From Sphingobacteriaceae bacterium (GTDB taxonomy: Bacteria; Bacteroidota; Bacteroidia; Sphingobacteriales; Sphingobacteriaceae), in NCBI GenBank assembly GCA_947479815.1, contig CANKAT010000003.1:1-64000 (forward strand): a DNA stretch of 64,000 nucleotides. Reading direction: 5' to 3'. Position 1 is the stretch's first letter. Each line of letters opens with the position of its first letter. This document shows, in pieces, positions 26,113 to 34,573 of this stretch. A model generated the notes under the pieces. That model was not told where the DNA came from. It was given only the letters and a program-made list of their open reading frames with translations, and made no database searches. Both the position numbers and the translations under genes were made by a program.

Positions 26113-26645
26113 TCGGGAAGATCAAATATTAATACCAATTCTTTATAATGCCGCTCTACATATACTTTAGCATCCTGCTCTTCAAAAACCAGATAACGAA
26201 TTTTTCGATTTAAAAAAGGTTCGGCCTTTTCAACCAATGAGCTCAAATAATTACGGTCGATATCATTGCCTACAATCAGCAGATCAATAATGTCTGAATC
26301 GAGCCCCTGGGCTATCCGGCCTTCCAGATATACCTGTTGCACATTGCCCAACCGATCAATAACCTGTTCGATTAACTGTTCAACACCCACAAACTTTAAA
26401 ATGATACTGTTCAAATCCTTGAATAAGGGATGTAATGTATTGGCTCTGTACAATTTTTTATTGCCTTCAGATTCTGCCAACAATAAACCAGCTTGTTCAA
26501 AACGATTGAGTTCCTGCCTGATACCATTGGTGCTCTCATTAAATTCAGCCTCTAGGCTACGTAAATAGCCCTGATTATTGATATTTAAAAAGAATTTAAG
26601 CAAGAGCTTAATTCTGGTTTTAGAAGTGATCAGGCTTTCTAGCAT
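26109..26645 (-). CDS. Winged-helix protein with nucleotidyltransferase-like C-terminal domain
   Basis: 178 residues. The first 75 form a winged helix-turn-helix (RIKLLLKFFLNINNQGYLRSLEAEFNESTNGIRQELNRFEQAGLLLAESEGNKKLYRAN). The rest resembles a MNT-type nucleotidyltransferase fold, but the usual GSRARG..SDIDL motif reads EGRIAQGLDSDIIDLLIVG, so catalysis is doubtful and a sensing role is more likely. It is the first gene of the locus and is coupled to the antiterminator. A perfect inverted repeat 7-25 bases upstream of its ATG (26652-26670) may be its own operator. Confidence 0.8.
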   Translation of the reverse strand: MLESLITSKTRIKLLLKFFLNINNQGYLRSLEAEFNESTNGIRQELNRFEQAGLLLAESEGNKKLYRANTLHPLFKDLNSIILKFVGVEQLIEQVIDRLGNVQQVYLEGRIAQGLDSDIIDLLIVGNDIDRNYLSSLVEKAEPFLNRKIRYLVFEEQDAKVYVERHYKELVLIFDLPE

Positions 26646-26651
26646 TCTTAT

Positions 26652-26670
26652 TGAGTATAAATAATACTCA
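26652..26670. promoter_or_regulatory. Inverted repeat, candidate operator of the winged-helix gene
   Basis: Seven-base arms TGAGTAT and ATACTCA flank AAATA, a perfect 19-base dyad ending 7 bases from the ATG of the winged-helix regulator. A TACTTTTA box, close to the Bacteroidota -7 element, lies just upstream in the transcription direction (26679-26686 on this strand). Size and position suit a dimeric winged-helix repressor that controls its own operon, but binding is inferred. Confidence 0.45.
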
Positions 26671-26880
26671 TTATCTAATATAAAAGTAAAAAATATTTTT
26701 TAAAGGCAAAGAATTAAAAAAAATATTGCTGATTTTTTTGGCCAATGGGATGAGTAATTTATTTGAAATATAGGCCTAGATCGGGATTAAAGTACTAAAG
26801 GTCAAGCAATAAGGGTTAAATTTAAAATCGCCATGCTTGATTTTTAAATCGGAAAGTAATTCGTTTGAAATAAGAGATAG

Positions 26881-27819
26881 TTATACAACATTCTTTAAGA
26901 AATCTGCATAAGTCAATTGAAGACCTTGCTCCAGTCTTGTATTATACGTCCATCCCAACTCATTCAATTTGGATACATCCATCAATTTTCTGGGTGTACC
27001 GTCGGGTTTACTCGTATCAAATACCAAGTTGCCTTCAAAACCTACCGTGCTTTTTACTAAAAGCGCAAGTTCATGTATTGTCAAATCCAGCCCTGTTCCA
27101 ATATTGATGAGCTCTTTATCATTATAATTTAGCATTAAAAAGAAACAGGCGTCGGCCAAATCATCGGCAAATAGAAACTCCCGCTTGGGTGAGCCTGATC
27201 CCCAAATACTTACCTCAGCCGCCTTATTTATTTTAGCCTCGTGTAACCTCCTGATGAGGGCAGGCAGAACATGTGAATTTTCTGGATGATAATTATCCTT
27301 ATATCCATATAAATTGGTAGGCATGACCGAGATGAAATTACAACCATATTGATCTCTGTAAGCTTCGCACATTTTAATTCCTGCAATTTTTGCAATGGCA
27401 TATGGCTCATTTGTAGGTTCTAATAAACCCGTCAATAGATATTCTTCTTTTAGTGGTTGTGGGGCAAGTTGAGGATAAATGCAGCTAGAGCCAAGAAACA
27501 TTAATTTCTTTACTCCATTTAAATATGCGTTATGAATTACATTATTTTGAATAGCAAGATTTTCATATAAAAAATCTGCACGATAGGTATTATTGGCAAT
27601 GATACCGCCAACTTTAGCTGCAGCCAAGAATACATATTCAGGCTTTTCATTTGCAAAAAAATCTGAAACAGCTACTTGATTTCTTAGATCGAGCTCTGAA
27701 GAGGTTTTTACTACTATATTAGAAAAACCTTCAGCTTTAAGCTTTCTTAATATTGCAGAACCTACCATTCCCCTATGGCCGGCTACATATATTTTTGAAT
27801 CTTTTTCTAACACCTTCAT
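26881..27819 (-). CDS. fcl: GDP-L-fucose synthase
   Basis: 312 residues, extended SDR. It has the [10 protein letters not shown] loop near residue 14, the catalytic Ser in LGSSCIYP near 108 and the YxxxK motif in [13 protein letters not shown] near 138; [25 protein letters not shown] and [14 protein letters not shown] are diagnostic for GDP-fucose synthases. With gmd it supplies GDP-L-fucose. It sits upstream of the regulator and antiterminator in the same orientation and is separated from them by 235 bases, so it may have its own promoter. Confidence 0.95.
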   Translation of the reverse strand: MKVLEKDSKIYVAGHRGMVGSAILRKLKAEGFSNIVVKTSSELDLRNQVAVSDFFANEKPEYVFLAAAKVGGIIANNTYRADFLYENLAIQNNVIHNAYLNGVKKLMFLGSSCIYPQLAPQPLKEEYLLTGLLEPTNEPYAIAKIAGIKMCEAYRDQYGCNFISVMPTNLYGYKDNYHPENSHVLPALIRRLHEAKINKAAEVSIWGSGSPKREFLFADDLADACFFLMLNYNDKELINIGTGLDLTIHELALLVKSTVGFEGNLVFDTSKPDGTPRKLMDVSKLNELGWTYNTRLEQGLQLTYADFLKNVV

Positions 27820-27870
27820 TTTTGATAAAAATACTAAAATTATTTAATCTCAATTCCCTAAGTATTCAGA

Positions 27871-27970
27871 CCTGAATAAGGACCTGGGTTGATATACCAC
27901 CCCCTTTTATTTCTTCGCTCCAATGCATTGGAGCAGGGGCAATATGGTGGTTTTTGTAAACCTATTCAGG
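27871..27970. repeat. Nested inverted repeat between two nucleotide-sugar genes (family B)
   Basis: Outer arms CCTGAATA (27871-27878) and TATTCAGG (27963-27970), middle arms ACCACC (27896-27901) and GGTGGT (27946-27951), and at the centre the perfect 18-base palindrome GCTCCAATGCATTGGAGC (27917-27934) would fold into one stem of about 100 bases. Related sequences with CTCCAATGGAGTCCTTTGGACCAGCGG at the centre lie at 33064-33132, 52876-52923 and 53497-53550. It could act as a transcription attenuator between the dehydrogenase and fucose synthase genes, but it lacks a clear T-tract. Confidence 0.7.
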
Positions 27971-27995
27971 ACAATAAATGCTTTATTTACTTTCG

Positions 27996-29267
27996 TTACA
28001 ACCTCCCATCCACCCATTCCCTATTCAATACTGCCCGGGTATCAAAAAGTACAGTGTCCGCATTCTTCAATTTACCAAAATCAATTTGGAGAAATTCGGT
28101 ATGAGCAACCGCTAAAATGATTAATTGATAGCTATGCTGATAGATATCGGTGATCAGCTTAATATTGAACTGAGTCTGTACATATTCTTTTTCGGCAATA
28201 GGGTCAAAAACATCAACATCTAGCCCGAATTGCATTAATTCATTCACAATATCAACCACTTTACTGTTTCGGGTATCTGGGCAGTTTTCTTTGAATGTTA
28301 GGCCCATTACTAATGCTCTGGAACCTTTTAAGGGTATATCTCTTGCTGATAGTAGCTTGATAGACTTGTTCACCACAAACAAAGCCATCTGGTCATTAAC
28401 CTCTCTTCCTGATACGATAACTTTGGGAACATAGCCCAGCTTTTCTGCTTTATAAGATAGGTAATAGGGATCTACTCCAATACAATGCCCTCCAACCAAG
28501 CCGGGTTTAAAATTTAGGAAATTCCATTTACTTGCTGCCGCATCCAATACTTCGGAGGTATCAATTTCCATTTTGTCAAAGATCAGTGCAAGCTCATTTA
28601 CAAATGAGATATTAACATCGCGCTGAGCATTTTCTATCGCCTTAGAGGCCTCTGCTACCTTGATTGAGGATGCTTGATAGGTTCCTGCATGGATGACAGA
28701 AGCATATAAATCATTGACCAGATTGGCTGTTGCAGGATTCGAGCCCGAGGTTACTTTAATTATATTTTTGAGGGTATGAACTGGGTCGCCCGGGCTAATC
28801 CGTTCGGGTGAATACCCGCAATAAAAATGCTCATTATAGTTCAAGCCGCTTTCTATTTCAAGTACGGGTACACAATCTTCTTCTGTACAACCTGGATATA
28901 CGGTTGACTCATAAATGACAAGGTCGCCTTGTTTAAGCATTGCTCCAACTGTTTTGGATGCTAATAATAAGGCGCTTAGGTCGGGTTTCTTTTGTTCATC
29001 AACCGGAGTTGGAACAGTGATAATGTAGATTTGACAAGTGGCCAGGTGTATAGGATCATGAGTAATGGTCAATTTTGAAGCCTTTAACTCTTGCTGGGAA
29101 ACTTGCAAAGTTTTATCATTGCCTAAACACAAAGACGCTACACGAGCTGGATCCAAATCATATCCAAACACCGTGTATTTTTCAGAAAAAGCCAGGGCCA
29201 GTGGAAGCCCAACATAGCCAAGCCCAATGACTCCAATTTTCAGATCAGGTGAAAGGACTGCTTGCAT
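27996..29267 (-). CDS. UDP-sugar 6-dehydrogenase (TviB/WbpA type)
   Basis: 423 residues. The N-terminal NAD domain has GVIGLGYVGLPLALAFS near 13; the central part has ESTVYPGCTEEDCVP near 120 and EASKAIENAQRDVNISFVNE near 213; the catalytic Cys is in GLVGGHCIGVDPYYLSYKAEKLGY near 255-275; and the C-terminal domain has GLTFKENCPDTRNSKV near 320. The GGHCIGVDPYYL.KAE form belongs to the UDP-GlcNAc/GalNAc-oxidising branch (TviB, WbpO) rather than UDP-glucose dehydrogenase. It supplies an acidic hexosaminuronic sugar nucleotide. It is the most upstream gene of the left-hand polysaccharide block. Confidence 0.9.
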   Translation of the reverse strand: MQAVLSPDLKIGVIGLGYVGLPLALAFSEKYTVFGYDLDPARVASLCLGNDKTLQVSQQELKASKLTITHDPIHLATCQIYIITVPTPVDEQKKPDLSALLLASKTVGAMLKQGDLVIYESTVYPGCTEEDCVPVLEIESGLNYNEHFYCGYSPERISPGDPVHTLKNIIKVTSGSNPATANLVNDLYASVIHAGTYQASSIKVAEASKAIENAQRDVNISFVNELALIFDKMEIDTSEVLDAAASKWNFLNFKPGLVGGHCIGVDPYYLSYKAEKLGYVPKVIVSGREVNDQMALFVVNKSIKLLSARDIPLKGSRALVMGLTFKENCPDTRNSKVVDIVNELMQFGLDVDVFDPIAEKEYVQTQFNIKLITDIYQHSYQLIILAVAHTEFLQIDFGKLKNADTVLFDTRAVLNREWVDGRL

Positions 29268-30190
29268 TTATTTTTTATTGATGGATACAAATATATCAAT
29301 AGGATTAGGAAATGGGAGAATGATATTTTTGTTAGGAGGCAGGAACCAGGAACCAAGAACCAAGAACCAGGAACCAAGAACAAAGAACAAAGAACAAAGA
29401 ACCAGGAACCAAGAACCAAGAACAAAGACGAGTTAGTGCTAGTTTAAAATTAGCAGTATTTATTCAGATAACAGACAACAGATAACCGATAACAGAAAAA
29501 TGCCTTCTCCTAACATCGGTTTACATCCTGATTCTACCATGAATTTAGCGACTGACGAAATCTTCTTTCCGCTCGTTTATATGATTTTGCAAGTCTGATC
29601 CCTCCGACTTACGAATTTACCTAAGCGTCATGCATTTAAATTCGTCAGTCGCCAATCCTTTTAGCGACTGACGAAATCTTCTTTCCGCTCGCCCAAGTGA
29701 TTTCGTAAGTCTTTCCACGCATTGAAAAAAAGATAACTGAAAACCCGATAGCTATCGGGTGAAAACAAATATTTCTAACCAACTAACCACTAACCAACTA
29801 AATTCTAACCAACTAACCACTAACCAACCCGATAGCTATCGGGTAACTACTAACCAACTATACAGAGCCAAGAACCAGGAACCAAGAACAAAGACGAGTT
29901 AGTGCTAGTTTAAAATTAGCAGTATTTATTCAGACAACCCGATAGCTATCGGGTGATAACTGATAACAGACAACTGATAACAGATAACTGATAACTGATA
30001 ACAGACAACAGATAACTGATAACAGAAAATTGTCTTCTCCTAAAATCGATTTACATCCTAATCCTACTATAAAATACCTTACATTTTCAAAATTTATCGT
30101 AAACTAGTATAAGTTTTCTGAGCAAAAGCTAGCAACTGGCATAAATAATCGAAATTCAGAAACTATGAATCAACATTTCAGTTCAAGAAA
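29268..30190. repeat. 0.9-kb intergenic region: tandem, duplicated and palindromic repeats
   Basis: No gene seen. 29336-29428 is a tandem of 7-8-base units (ACCAGGA, ACCAAGA, ACAAAGA). A block ACAAAGACGAGTTAGTGC to GCAGTATTTATTCAGA occurs at 29421-29467 and again at 29888-29934, each followed about 35-90 bases later by CTTCTCCTAA-ATCG-TTTACATCCT (29504 and 30033), so about 130 bases are duplicated 470 bases apart. Three copies of the perfect palindrome ACCCGATAGCTATCGGGT lie at 29743, 29827 and 29937. Two GACTGACGAAATC/GATTTCGTAAGTC-type hairpins (family E) start at 29550 and 29666. A GATAACTGATAACAGACAAC run fills 29955-30025. Confidence 0.8.
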
Positions 30191-31315
30191 ATGAAAGAAA
30201 AAAACTCTCCTGAAACAGCAAAGCCGCAACGCCTGCTCTCTATCGATGCCCTTCGTGGTTTCGACATGCTCCTGATTGCAGGTGGCGGTACATTTCTGGT
30301 ATTACTAGAAAATAAAACCGGATTGGCTTGGGTCGATTATCTTGCCGGACAATTGAAACACCCGGCCTGGAATGGTTTTACTTTTTATGATTTCATCTTC
30401 CCACTATTTTTGTTCATTGCAGGGGTTTCCATACCCTTCTCGCTCAAAAAAGGCATTGAAAAGGGTCTCAGCAAATCTGAATTGTATAAAAAAGCATTCC
30501 GTAGAATGTTAATTCTAATCGTTTTAGGTATTCTGGATAAAAATCAACCCGTTACTTTTTTTGACCCTGCGCAAATTCGAGTAGCTAGCGTTCTTGGAAG
30601 AATAGGGGTAGCTGGATTTCTAGCTACCATTTTATACCTTAACTTTTCATGGAAGAGCCGACTCATCTGGGTGGGCGGAATTTTACTGTCCTATTATGCA
30701 GCTCTATTCCTGATTCCAGTACCTGGATTTGGTGCAGGTAACCTTACGATGGAAGGTAATTTGATTGGTTGGTTTGATAGAAATTTTTTGCCAGGCAGGC
30801 TGCTACAAAAAATATATGATGAAAATGGCCTAATAACGCAATTCCCTGCCATGTGCCTTGCGGTTCTAGGAACTCTGGCTGGCGATATGCTGAGAACAGA
30901 CTGGAAAGAAAGTAAGAAATTATCATTCCTGCTGTTAGCAGGCATTGCTGGGATAGGTTTAGGTCTTTTATGGAGCCTTCACTTTCCAATTAACAAACAC
31001 CTCTGGACCAGCTCTTTTATACTCCTTACATCAGGTATGGCATTTATATTTTTAGGGCTATTCTATTATGTTATTGATGTGCTGAAATACCAGAAATGGG
31101 CATTCTTTTTCCAGGTAATTGGTATGAATTCACTCACCATTTATTTGGCTTACCATTTCATTGATTTTGCTCATACCTCAAACGCTCTTTTTGCCGGTCT
31201 CTACGCTCCAGTTCCAGAACCTTTTCATGATGCACTCGAGGCACTGGGTGGGCTTGCACTGGTATGGTTTATGATGTATTTTTTGTATAAGAAGAAGATT
31301 TTTATAAAGATTTAG
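30191..31315 (+). CDS. Membrane acyltransferase of the NagX/HGSNAT family (DUF5009)
   Basis: 374 residues with about ten membrane helices. The start RLLSIDALRGFDMLLIAGGG followed by GFTFYDFIFPLFLFIAGVSIPFSLKKG is the signature of heparan-alpha-glucosaminide N-acetyltransferase-like proteins of Bacteroidota. Family members are thought to move an acetyl group across the inner membrane onto amino sugars, although the bacterial function is largely untested. It is the only plus-strand gene in the first 45 kb and stands alone between repeat-rich spacers, so it is probably monocistronic. The start was chosen at the first ATG; a start at the MLLIAG methionine would remove conserved residues. Confidence 0.85.
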   Translation: MKEKNSPETAKPQRLLSIDALRGFDMLLIAGGGTFLVLLENKTGLAWVDYLAGQLKHPAWNGFTFYDFIFPLFLFIAGVSIPFSLKKGIEKGLSKSELYKKAFRRMLILIVLGILDKNQPVTFFDPAQIRVASVLGRIGVAGFLATILYLNFSWKSRLIWVGGILLSYYAALFLIPVPGFGAGNLTMEGNLIGWFDRNFLPGRLLQKIYDENGLITQFPAMCLAVLGTLAGDMLRTDWKESKKLSFLLLAGIAGIGLGLLWSLHFPINKHLWTSSFILLTSGMAFIFLGLFYYVIDVLKYQKWAFFFQVIGMNSLTIYLAYHFIDFAHTSNALFAGLYAPVPEPFHDALEALGGLALVWFMMYFLYKKKIFIKI

Positions 31316-31650
31316 GGGTATAAGTTGTAAGTATTAAGTTGTAGGTTATAAGTTTGGATTGTGCTATTCTACTCATTATCTGGTTTACTCATACAAGATT
31401 GCCAAAGGTAAAACAAAGGGACAAATTATCTCATCGAGATATTCTTATACAATCTTTAAACCCTCTCCTTTGGAGAGGGGCAAAACTATACCTGAAACCA
31501 GTAATTCCGTACACAGGGTGAGGCCCTAAATTTGCTAATTAACTTTCAATACCAAATCCAACACCTTGATGCGACTGACGAAATCGACTCTCAAAACGCA
31601 TAAGTGATTTCGTAAGTCTGACCCCATTTGCTAATTTTCAAATTTGCTCA
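31316..31650. repeat. Repeat-containing spacer between convergent genes
   Basis: 31318-31352 is a TAAGTTGTAAG/TAGGTTATAAG simple repeat. 31447-31534 carries CCCTCTCCTTTGGAGAGGG, a hairpin with 8-9-base arms around TT, followed by AGGGTGAGGCC, a common dispersed word in Bacteroidota. 31573-31618 is a family E hairpin (GACTGACGAAATC...GATTTCGTAAGTC). The region ends two convergent genes, and the CCTCTCC hairpin may double as a terminator, but no clear T-tract follows. Confidence 0.65.
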
Positions 31651-32943
31651 TTACCCTTTCAACCATTGATCAAACCAATCAAATGCTTCGGTTTGCATCT
31701 TGCTATCAAACTTATGAGGACCCGGATGGAACGAGCATTTGTATTTGTCTGTGGCATTCGCTTTTTTATAGACCGCCGCTAAGATTTTATCGGCTGCCTC
31801 CATTTCAGGAAGCGTGTAAAGTGCGTCATGTGTATCATTCAGAACCAAGGTTGGAAGCGGTGCTCTCAAGCCCAAAATCTCTGGGAAATCCATATCTTTT
31901 GGTAGCATTGGAACATAGGTCATCCAGGTATGGGTAAATGATTTGTTCAGAATAAAGTCTTTCCAAGTGGTAAGGAATCCTACACATACGGCACATTTAA
32001 TCCGTGGTTCGAGTCCACCCATAAAAACAGTCCTCATTCCACCTCCCGACAAGCCAGCACAGCCAATCCGATTAGCATCCACATCTTTGCGGGCGCACAA
32101 TACGTCTAAGGCTTTCTGATCTTCGGCAAAAAATACCCCTGGCCAGGTTGTACCTGCACTGAATAACGATTTTGCCATAATATGCTCATGTGCAGCAGCC
32201 CAGGTATTATAGGCTTTAATATTGTTGGAATCTTCAGGATTTTGATCGTTTAAGCCATTTCTTTGCGAGGCAGGTACATCCTGTAACATTACTCTACGAC
32301 TGGCAAAAGGAAATGCATCAGAAACTAAGACTACATAGCCGCGTTTAGCAATTTCATTTGCCCATGCTAATCCGCTATAATATTCTTTTTGATGGGATAC
32401 CATATCTGGATGCTGTTTATCGGATGTCTTGGTGATTTTTCTGGTTCCAAAGTACTTGTTTGCTCCATGATCATGGAAAGCCAGAATGGCAGGTAAAGCA
32501 CCCTTTGCATTTTGAGGTTTTAATAAAATTGCCTCTGTAACACGGCCATAAGGCAGTTGCCACGTTAATTCTTCGATATGTAATCCGTCATAATTATATT
32601 GCTTATTGACAGTAACTTTAGGGATACCCCCTATATCAGGTATGCCCAAACGATCAAGTAGCCTTTCTTTTGCCGCTACTCTCCACTTCTCAATATCCTG
32701 CCATTTGGTATTCCTAAATGAGTAATCAGGAATCTTATTTTCTGTTAGTGAATAGGCCCATGCCCCATATAAACCAATAATGCTCTGCTTACTACCATCC
32801 ACATTTTCATCTGCCGCTAGTGGAACTTTGGTATCCTTTCCGGAGTCGTTGCAAGCCGAAAGTCCATTAATTACTCCTGCACCAATTCCAGCCATCCCGG
32901 CTATTCCAGCGATTTTTATAAAATCTCTACGGTTGTTTTTCAT
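31651..32943 (-). CDS. Exported alpha/beta hydrolase (acetylxylan esterase-like)
   Basis: 430 residues from ATG 32943 (MKNNRRDFIKIAGIAGMAGIG); an ATG 13 codons upstream is less likely because it precedes the Tat signal. RRDFIK is a twin-arginine motif and GLSACN at about residue 30 is a lipobox, so the protein is probably a Tat-exported lipoprotein. The hydrolase core has ILAFHDHGANKYFG, the nucleophile in GCAGLSGGGMR, an Asp in LNDTHDALYTLPE and a His in HPGPHKFD, a complete triad. It likely removes acyl groups from a carbohydrate or related ester in the periplasm. It is a lone gene between repeat regions. Confidence 0.85.
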   Translation of the reverse strand: MKNNRRDFIKIAGIAGMAGIGAGVINGLSACNDSGKDTKVPLAADENVDGSKQSIIGLYGAWAYSLTENKIPDYSFRNTKWQDIEKWRVAAKERLLDRLGIPDIGGIPKVTVNKQYNYDGLHIEELTWQLPYGRVTEAILLKPQNAKGALPAILAFHDHGANKYFGTRKITKTSDKQHPDMVSHQKEYYSGLAWANEIAKRGYVVLVSDAFPFASRRVMLQDVPASQRNGLNDQNPEDSNNIKAYNTWAAAHEHIMAKSLFSAGTTWPGVFFAEDQKALDVLCARKDVDANRIGCAGLSGGGMRTVFMGGLEPRIKCAVCVGFLTTWKDFILNKSFTHTWMTYVPMLPKDMDFPEILGLRAPLPTLVLNDTHDALYTLPEMEAADKILAAVYKKANATDKYKCSFHPGPHKFDSKMQTEAFDWFDQWLKG

Positions 32944-33526
32944 GTTTATATTTTTTTGGATCACATTCTGTATATAATTCATTTAAATTATACAACAAGA
33001 TATTGATTTTTTAAGGAGAGTGCAACGAAAGAAGAAATTTTATGTATTGTAATAGTGTTGAAGATACCACCACCCTATAATAACCCCACTCCAATGGAGT
33101 CCTTTGGACCAGCGGTGAACACTGGGTGGATATGACAGATTAGATAGAACTCGTAAATATCAGTTCAATCCCGAAATTTCTTTATCCGACTTACTGTCCC
33201 CCGCTGGCTATGAGCGAAATGAAATTATGAATGGTAGGCAGCTAAATCCAGGGACAGGAAAACTTATATCAATCTTAAGCAAATCGTCCATTCACTGAAC
33301 CTCCGTTAACCTCTCTTCCGCATTGACTGGTGCGGCAATTACAGTCCCAGCCCTCGCAGAACCTTTCATAGCAGCAGGCGCAGCGGTAGCGTTTTGGTCC
33401 TTTTTTGCTACAGAAAAAGGACTAAGCCCCCGCGGCTATGAGCGGAATGGAATTATATGTGCTTGTTGGGTACCACCAAGCACTTTCCTATGGTTGGTGA
33501 TTCTCAACAACTAATTTAAATACTAA
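32944..33526. repeat. Repeat region with family B and family A copies
   Basis: 33064-33132 is a family B copy (ATACCACCACCC ... CTCCAATGGAG ... GGGTGGATAT). 33198-33520 is a nearly full family A copy: GGCTATGAGCG, then TTCACTGAACCTCCGTT, CCGCATTGACTGGTGCGG (5-base arms), GCAGGCGCAGCGGTAGC, CTACAGAAAAAGGACTAAGC, CCCCGCGGCTATGAGCGG and, at 33459-33483, the hairpin with arms GTGCTTGKTGG and CCACCAAGCAC around GTA. An open frame at 33323-33514 lies wholly inside this repeat and is not taken as a gene. Confidence 0.8.
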
Positions 33527-34387
33527 TCACCTAACCAACCCCAAAAGATACTCCCCATACCCACTTTTACGGAGTGGCTCAGCAATTTCCTTGAGCTGCT
33601 TTTGGTCAATAAAATTCATTTGATAGGCAATTTCTTCTATGCAACCAATCTTTAAGCCCTGCCTTTCTTCAATCACCTGAACAAACTGGCCGGCCTGCAT
33701 AAGCGAGTTGAATGTACCAGTATCAAGCCAAGCAGTTCCGCGGCTTAAAACCCCTACCTTAAGCTTACCCTGTTTTAAATATTCACGGTTAACATCTGTT
33801 ATTTCGTATTCTCCACGTGGCGAAGGCTGTATATTTTTTGCTATTTCAACTACCGAATTATTATAGAAGTATAAACCTGGAACTGCATAATTAGATTTGG
33901 GCGCTAATGGCTTTTCTTCGATAGATAATGCATTGAAATCTTTGTCAAACTCTACTACTCCATAGCGTTCAGGATCGGATACCTGGTAGGCAAATACTAC
34001 TCCTCCTTCGGGATTTTGAATAGTTGGTAACAAATTACTGATTGAATCGCCGTGAAAGATATTGTCGCCCAGAATAAGTGCAACCGCATCCTTACCTATG
34101 AATTTCTCACCGATTACAAAAGCCTGTGCCAAACCGTTTGGAATTGCTTGTTCAGCATATGAAAATTTACAGCCAATTCTAGTTCCATCACCAAGTAATT
34201 TTTCAAAGTGTGGAAGATCATGAGGTGTAGAAATGATCAAAATATCTTTAATACCAGCCTGCATGAGCGTAGACAAGGGATAATAAATCATCGGCTTATC
34301 ATAAACCGGCATAAGCTGCTTGCTGACAGCGAGTGTAAGTGGGTGTAATCTGGTGCCTGAGCCCCCTGCGAGTATGATTCCTTTCAT
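33527..34387 (-). CDS. rmlA: Glucose-1-phosphate thymidylyltransferase
   Basis: 286 residues, normal family length. It opens [39 protein letters not shown], with the nucleotide loop GGSGTRLHP and the [11 protein letters not shown] substrate loop, followed by [11 protein letters not shown] near 107, EEKP near 160 and WLDTGTF near 220. It makes dTDP-glucose from dTTP and glucose-1-phosphate, the first step to dTDP-deoxysugars such as rhamnose. No rmlB, C or D lies in this window, so dTDP-sugar synthesis must be completed elsewhere. It is isolated between repeat-rich spacers. Confidence 0.95.
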   Translation of the reverse strand: MKGIILAGGSGTRLHPLTLAVSKQLMPVYDKPMIYYPLSTLMQAGIKDILIISTPHDLPHFEKLLGDGTRIGCKFSYAEQAIPNGLAQAFVIGEKFIGKDAVALILGDNIFHGDSISNLLPTIQNPEGGVVFAYQVSDPERYGVVEFDKDFNALSIEEKPLAPKSNYAVPGLYFYNNSVVEIAKNIQPSPRGEYEITDVNREYLKQGKLKVGVLSRGTAWLDTGTFNSLMQAGQFVQVIEERQGLKIGCIEEIAYQMNFIDQKQLKEIAEPLRKSGYGEYLLGLVR

Positions 34388-34573
34388 ATGGGAAGGTTGT
34401 AAGTGGTAAGTTTTAGGTTATAGGTTTTAGGTTATAGGTTGTAAGTTCTAGGTTATAAGTGGTAGGTTGTAAGTGGTAAGTTGTAGGTTATAAGTTTTAA
34501 GTTATAACCCGATAGCTATCGGGTTTTAGGGTTGCTAATTTACTAATTTACTCACCCGATAGCTATCGGGTTG
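34388..34573. repeat. Simple repeat and two 18-bp palindromes
   Basis: 34390-34502 is built from GTAAGTTGTAGGTTATAAGT variants. Two perfect ACCCGATAGCTATCGGGT palindromes lie at 34507-34524 and 34554-34571, 30 bases apart, with GCTAATTTACTAATTTACT between them. They are located just downstream of the DUF3109 gene stop. Confidence 0.8.

Noticed and set aside
26109-26645. Toxin-antitoxin reading of the winged-helix/nucleotidyltransferase protein with its partner
   Set aside because: The partner is a NusG-type antiterminator, not a HEPN-type toxin, and the pair heads a polysaccharide operon.
27996-28120. Plus-strand open frames over the end of the dehydrogenase gene
   Set aside because: Antisense to a well-conserved gene; no motif.
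29336-29428. Regular short repeats that could suggest a CRISPR array
   Set aside because: Units are only 7-8 bases with no spacers, and there are no cas genes nearby; this is a tandem simple repeat.
29227-29447. Open frames of about 60-70 codons rich in QEPRTKN repeats
   Set aside because: They are produced by the tandem simple repeat and are open in several frames on both strands.
31447-31534. CCCTCTCCTTTGGAGAGGG hairpin as a terminator
   Set aside because: No T-tract follows on either strand and the word is a common dispersed repeat; kept only as a repeat.
33323-33514. 63-codon open frame starting MTGAAITVPALAEPF
   Set aside because: Same repeat family as above; similarity to the frame at 22589-22837 reflects the shared repeat, not a protein family.
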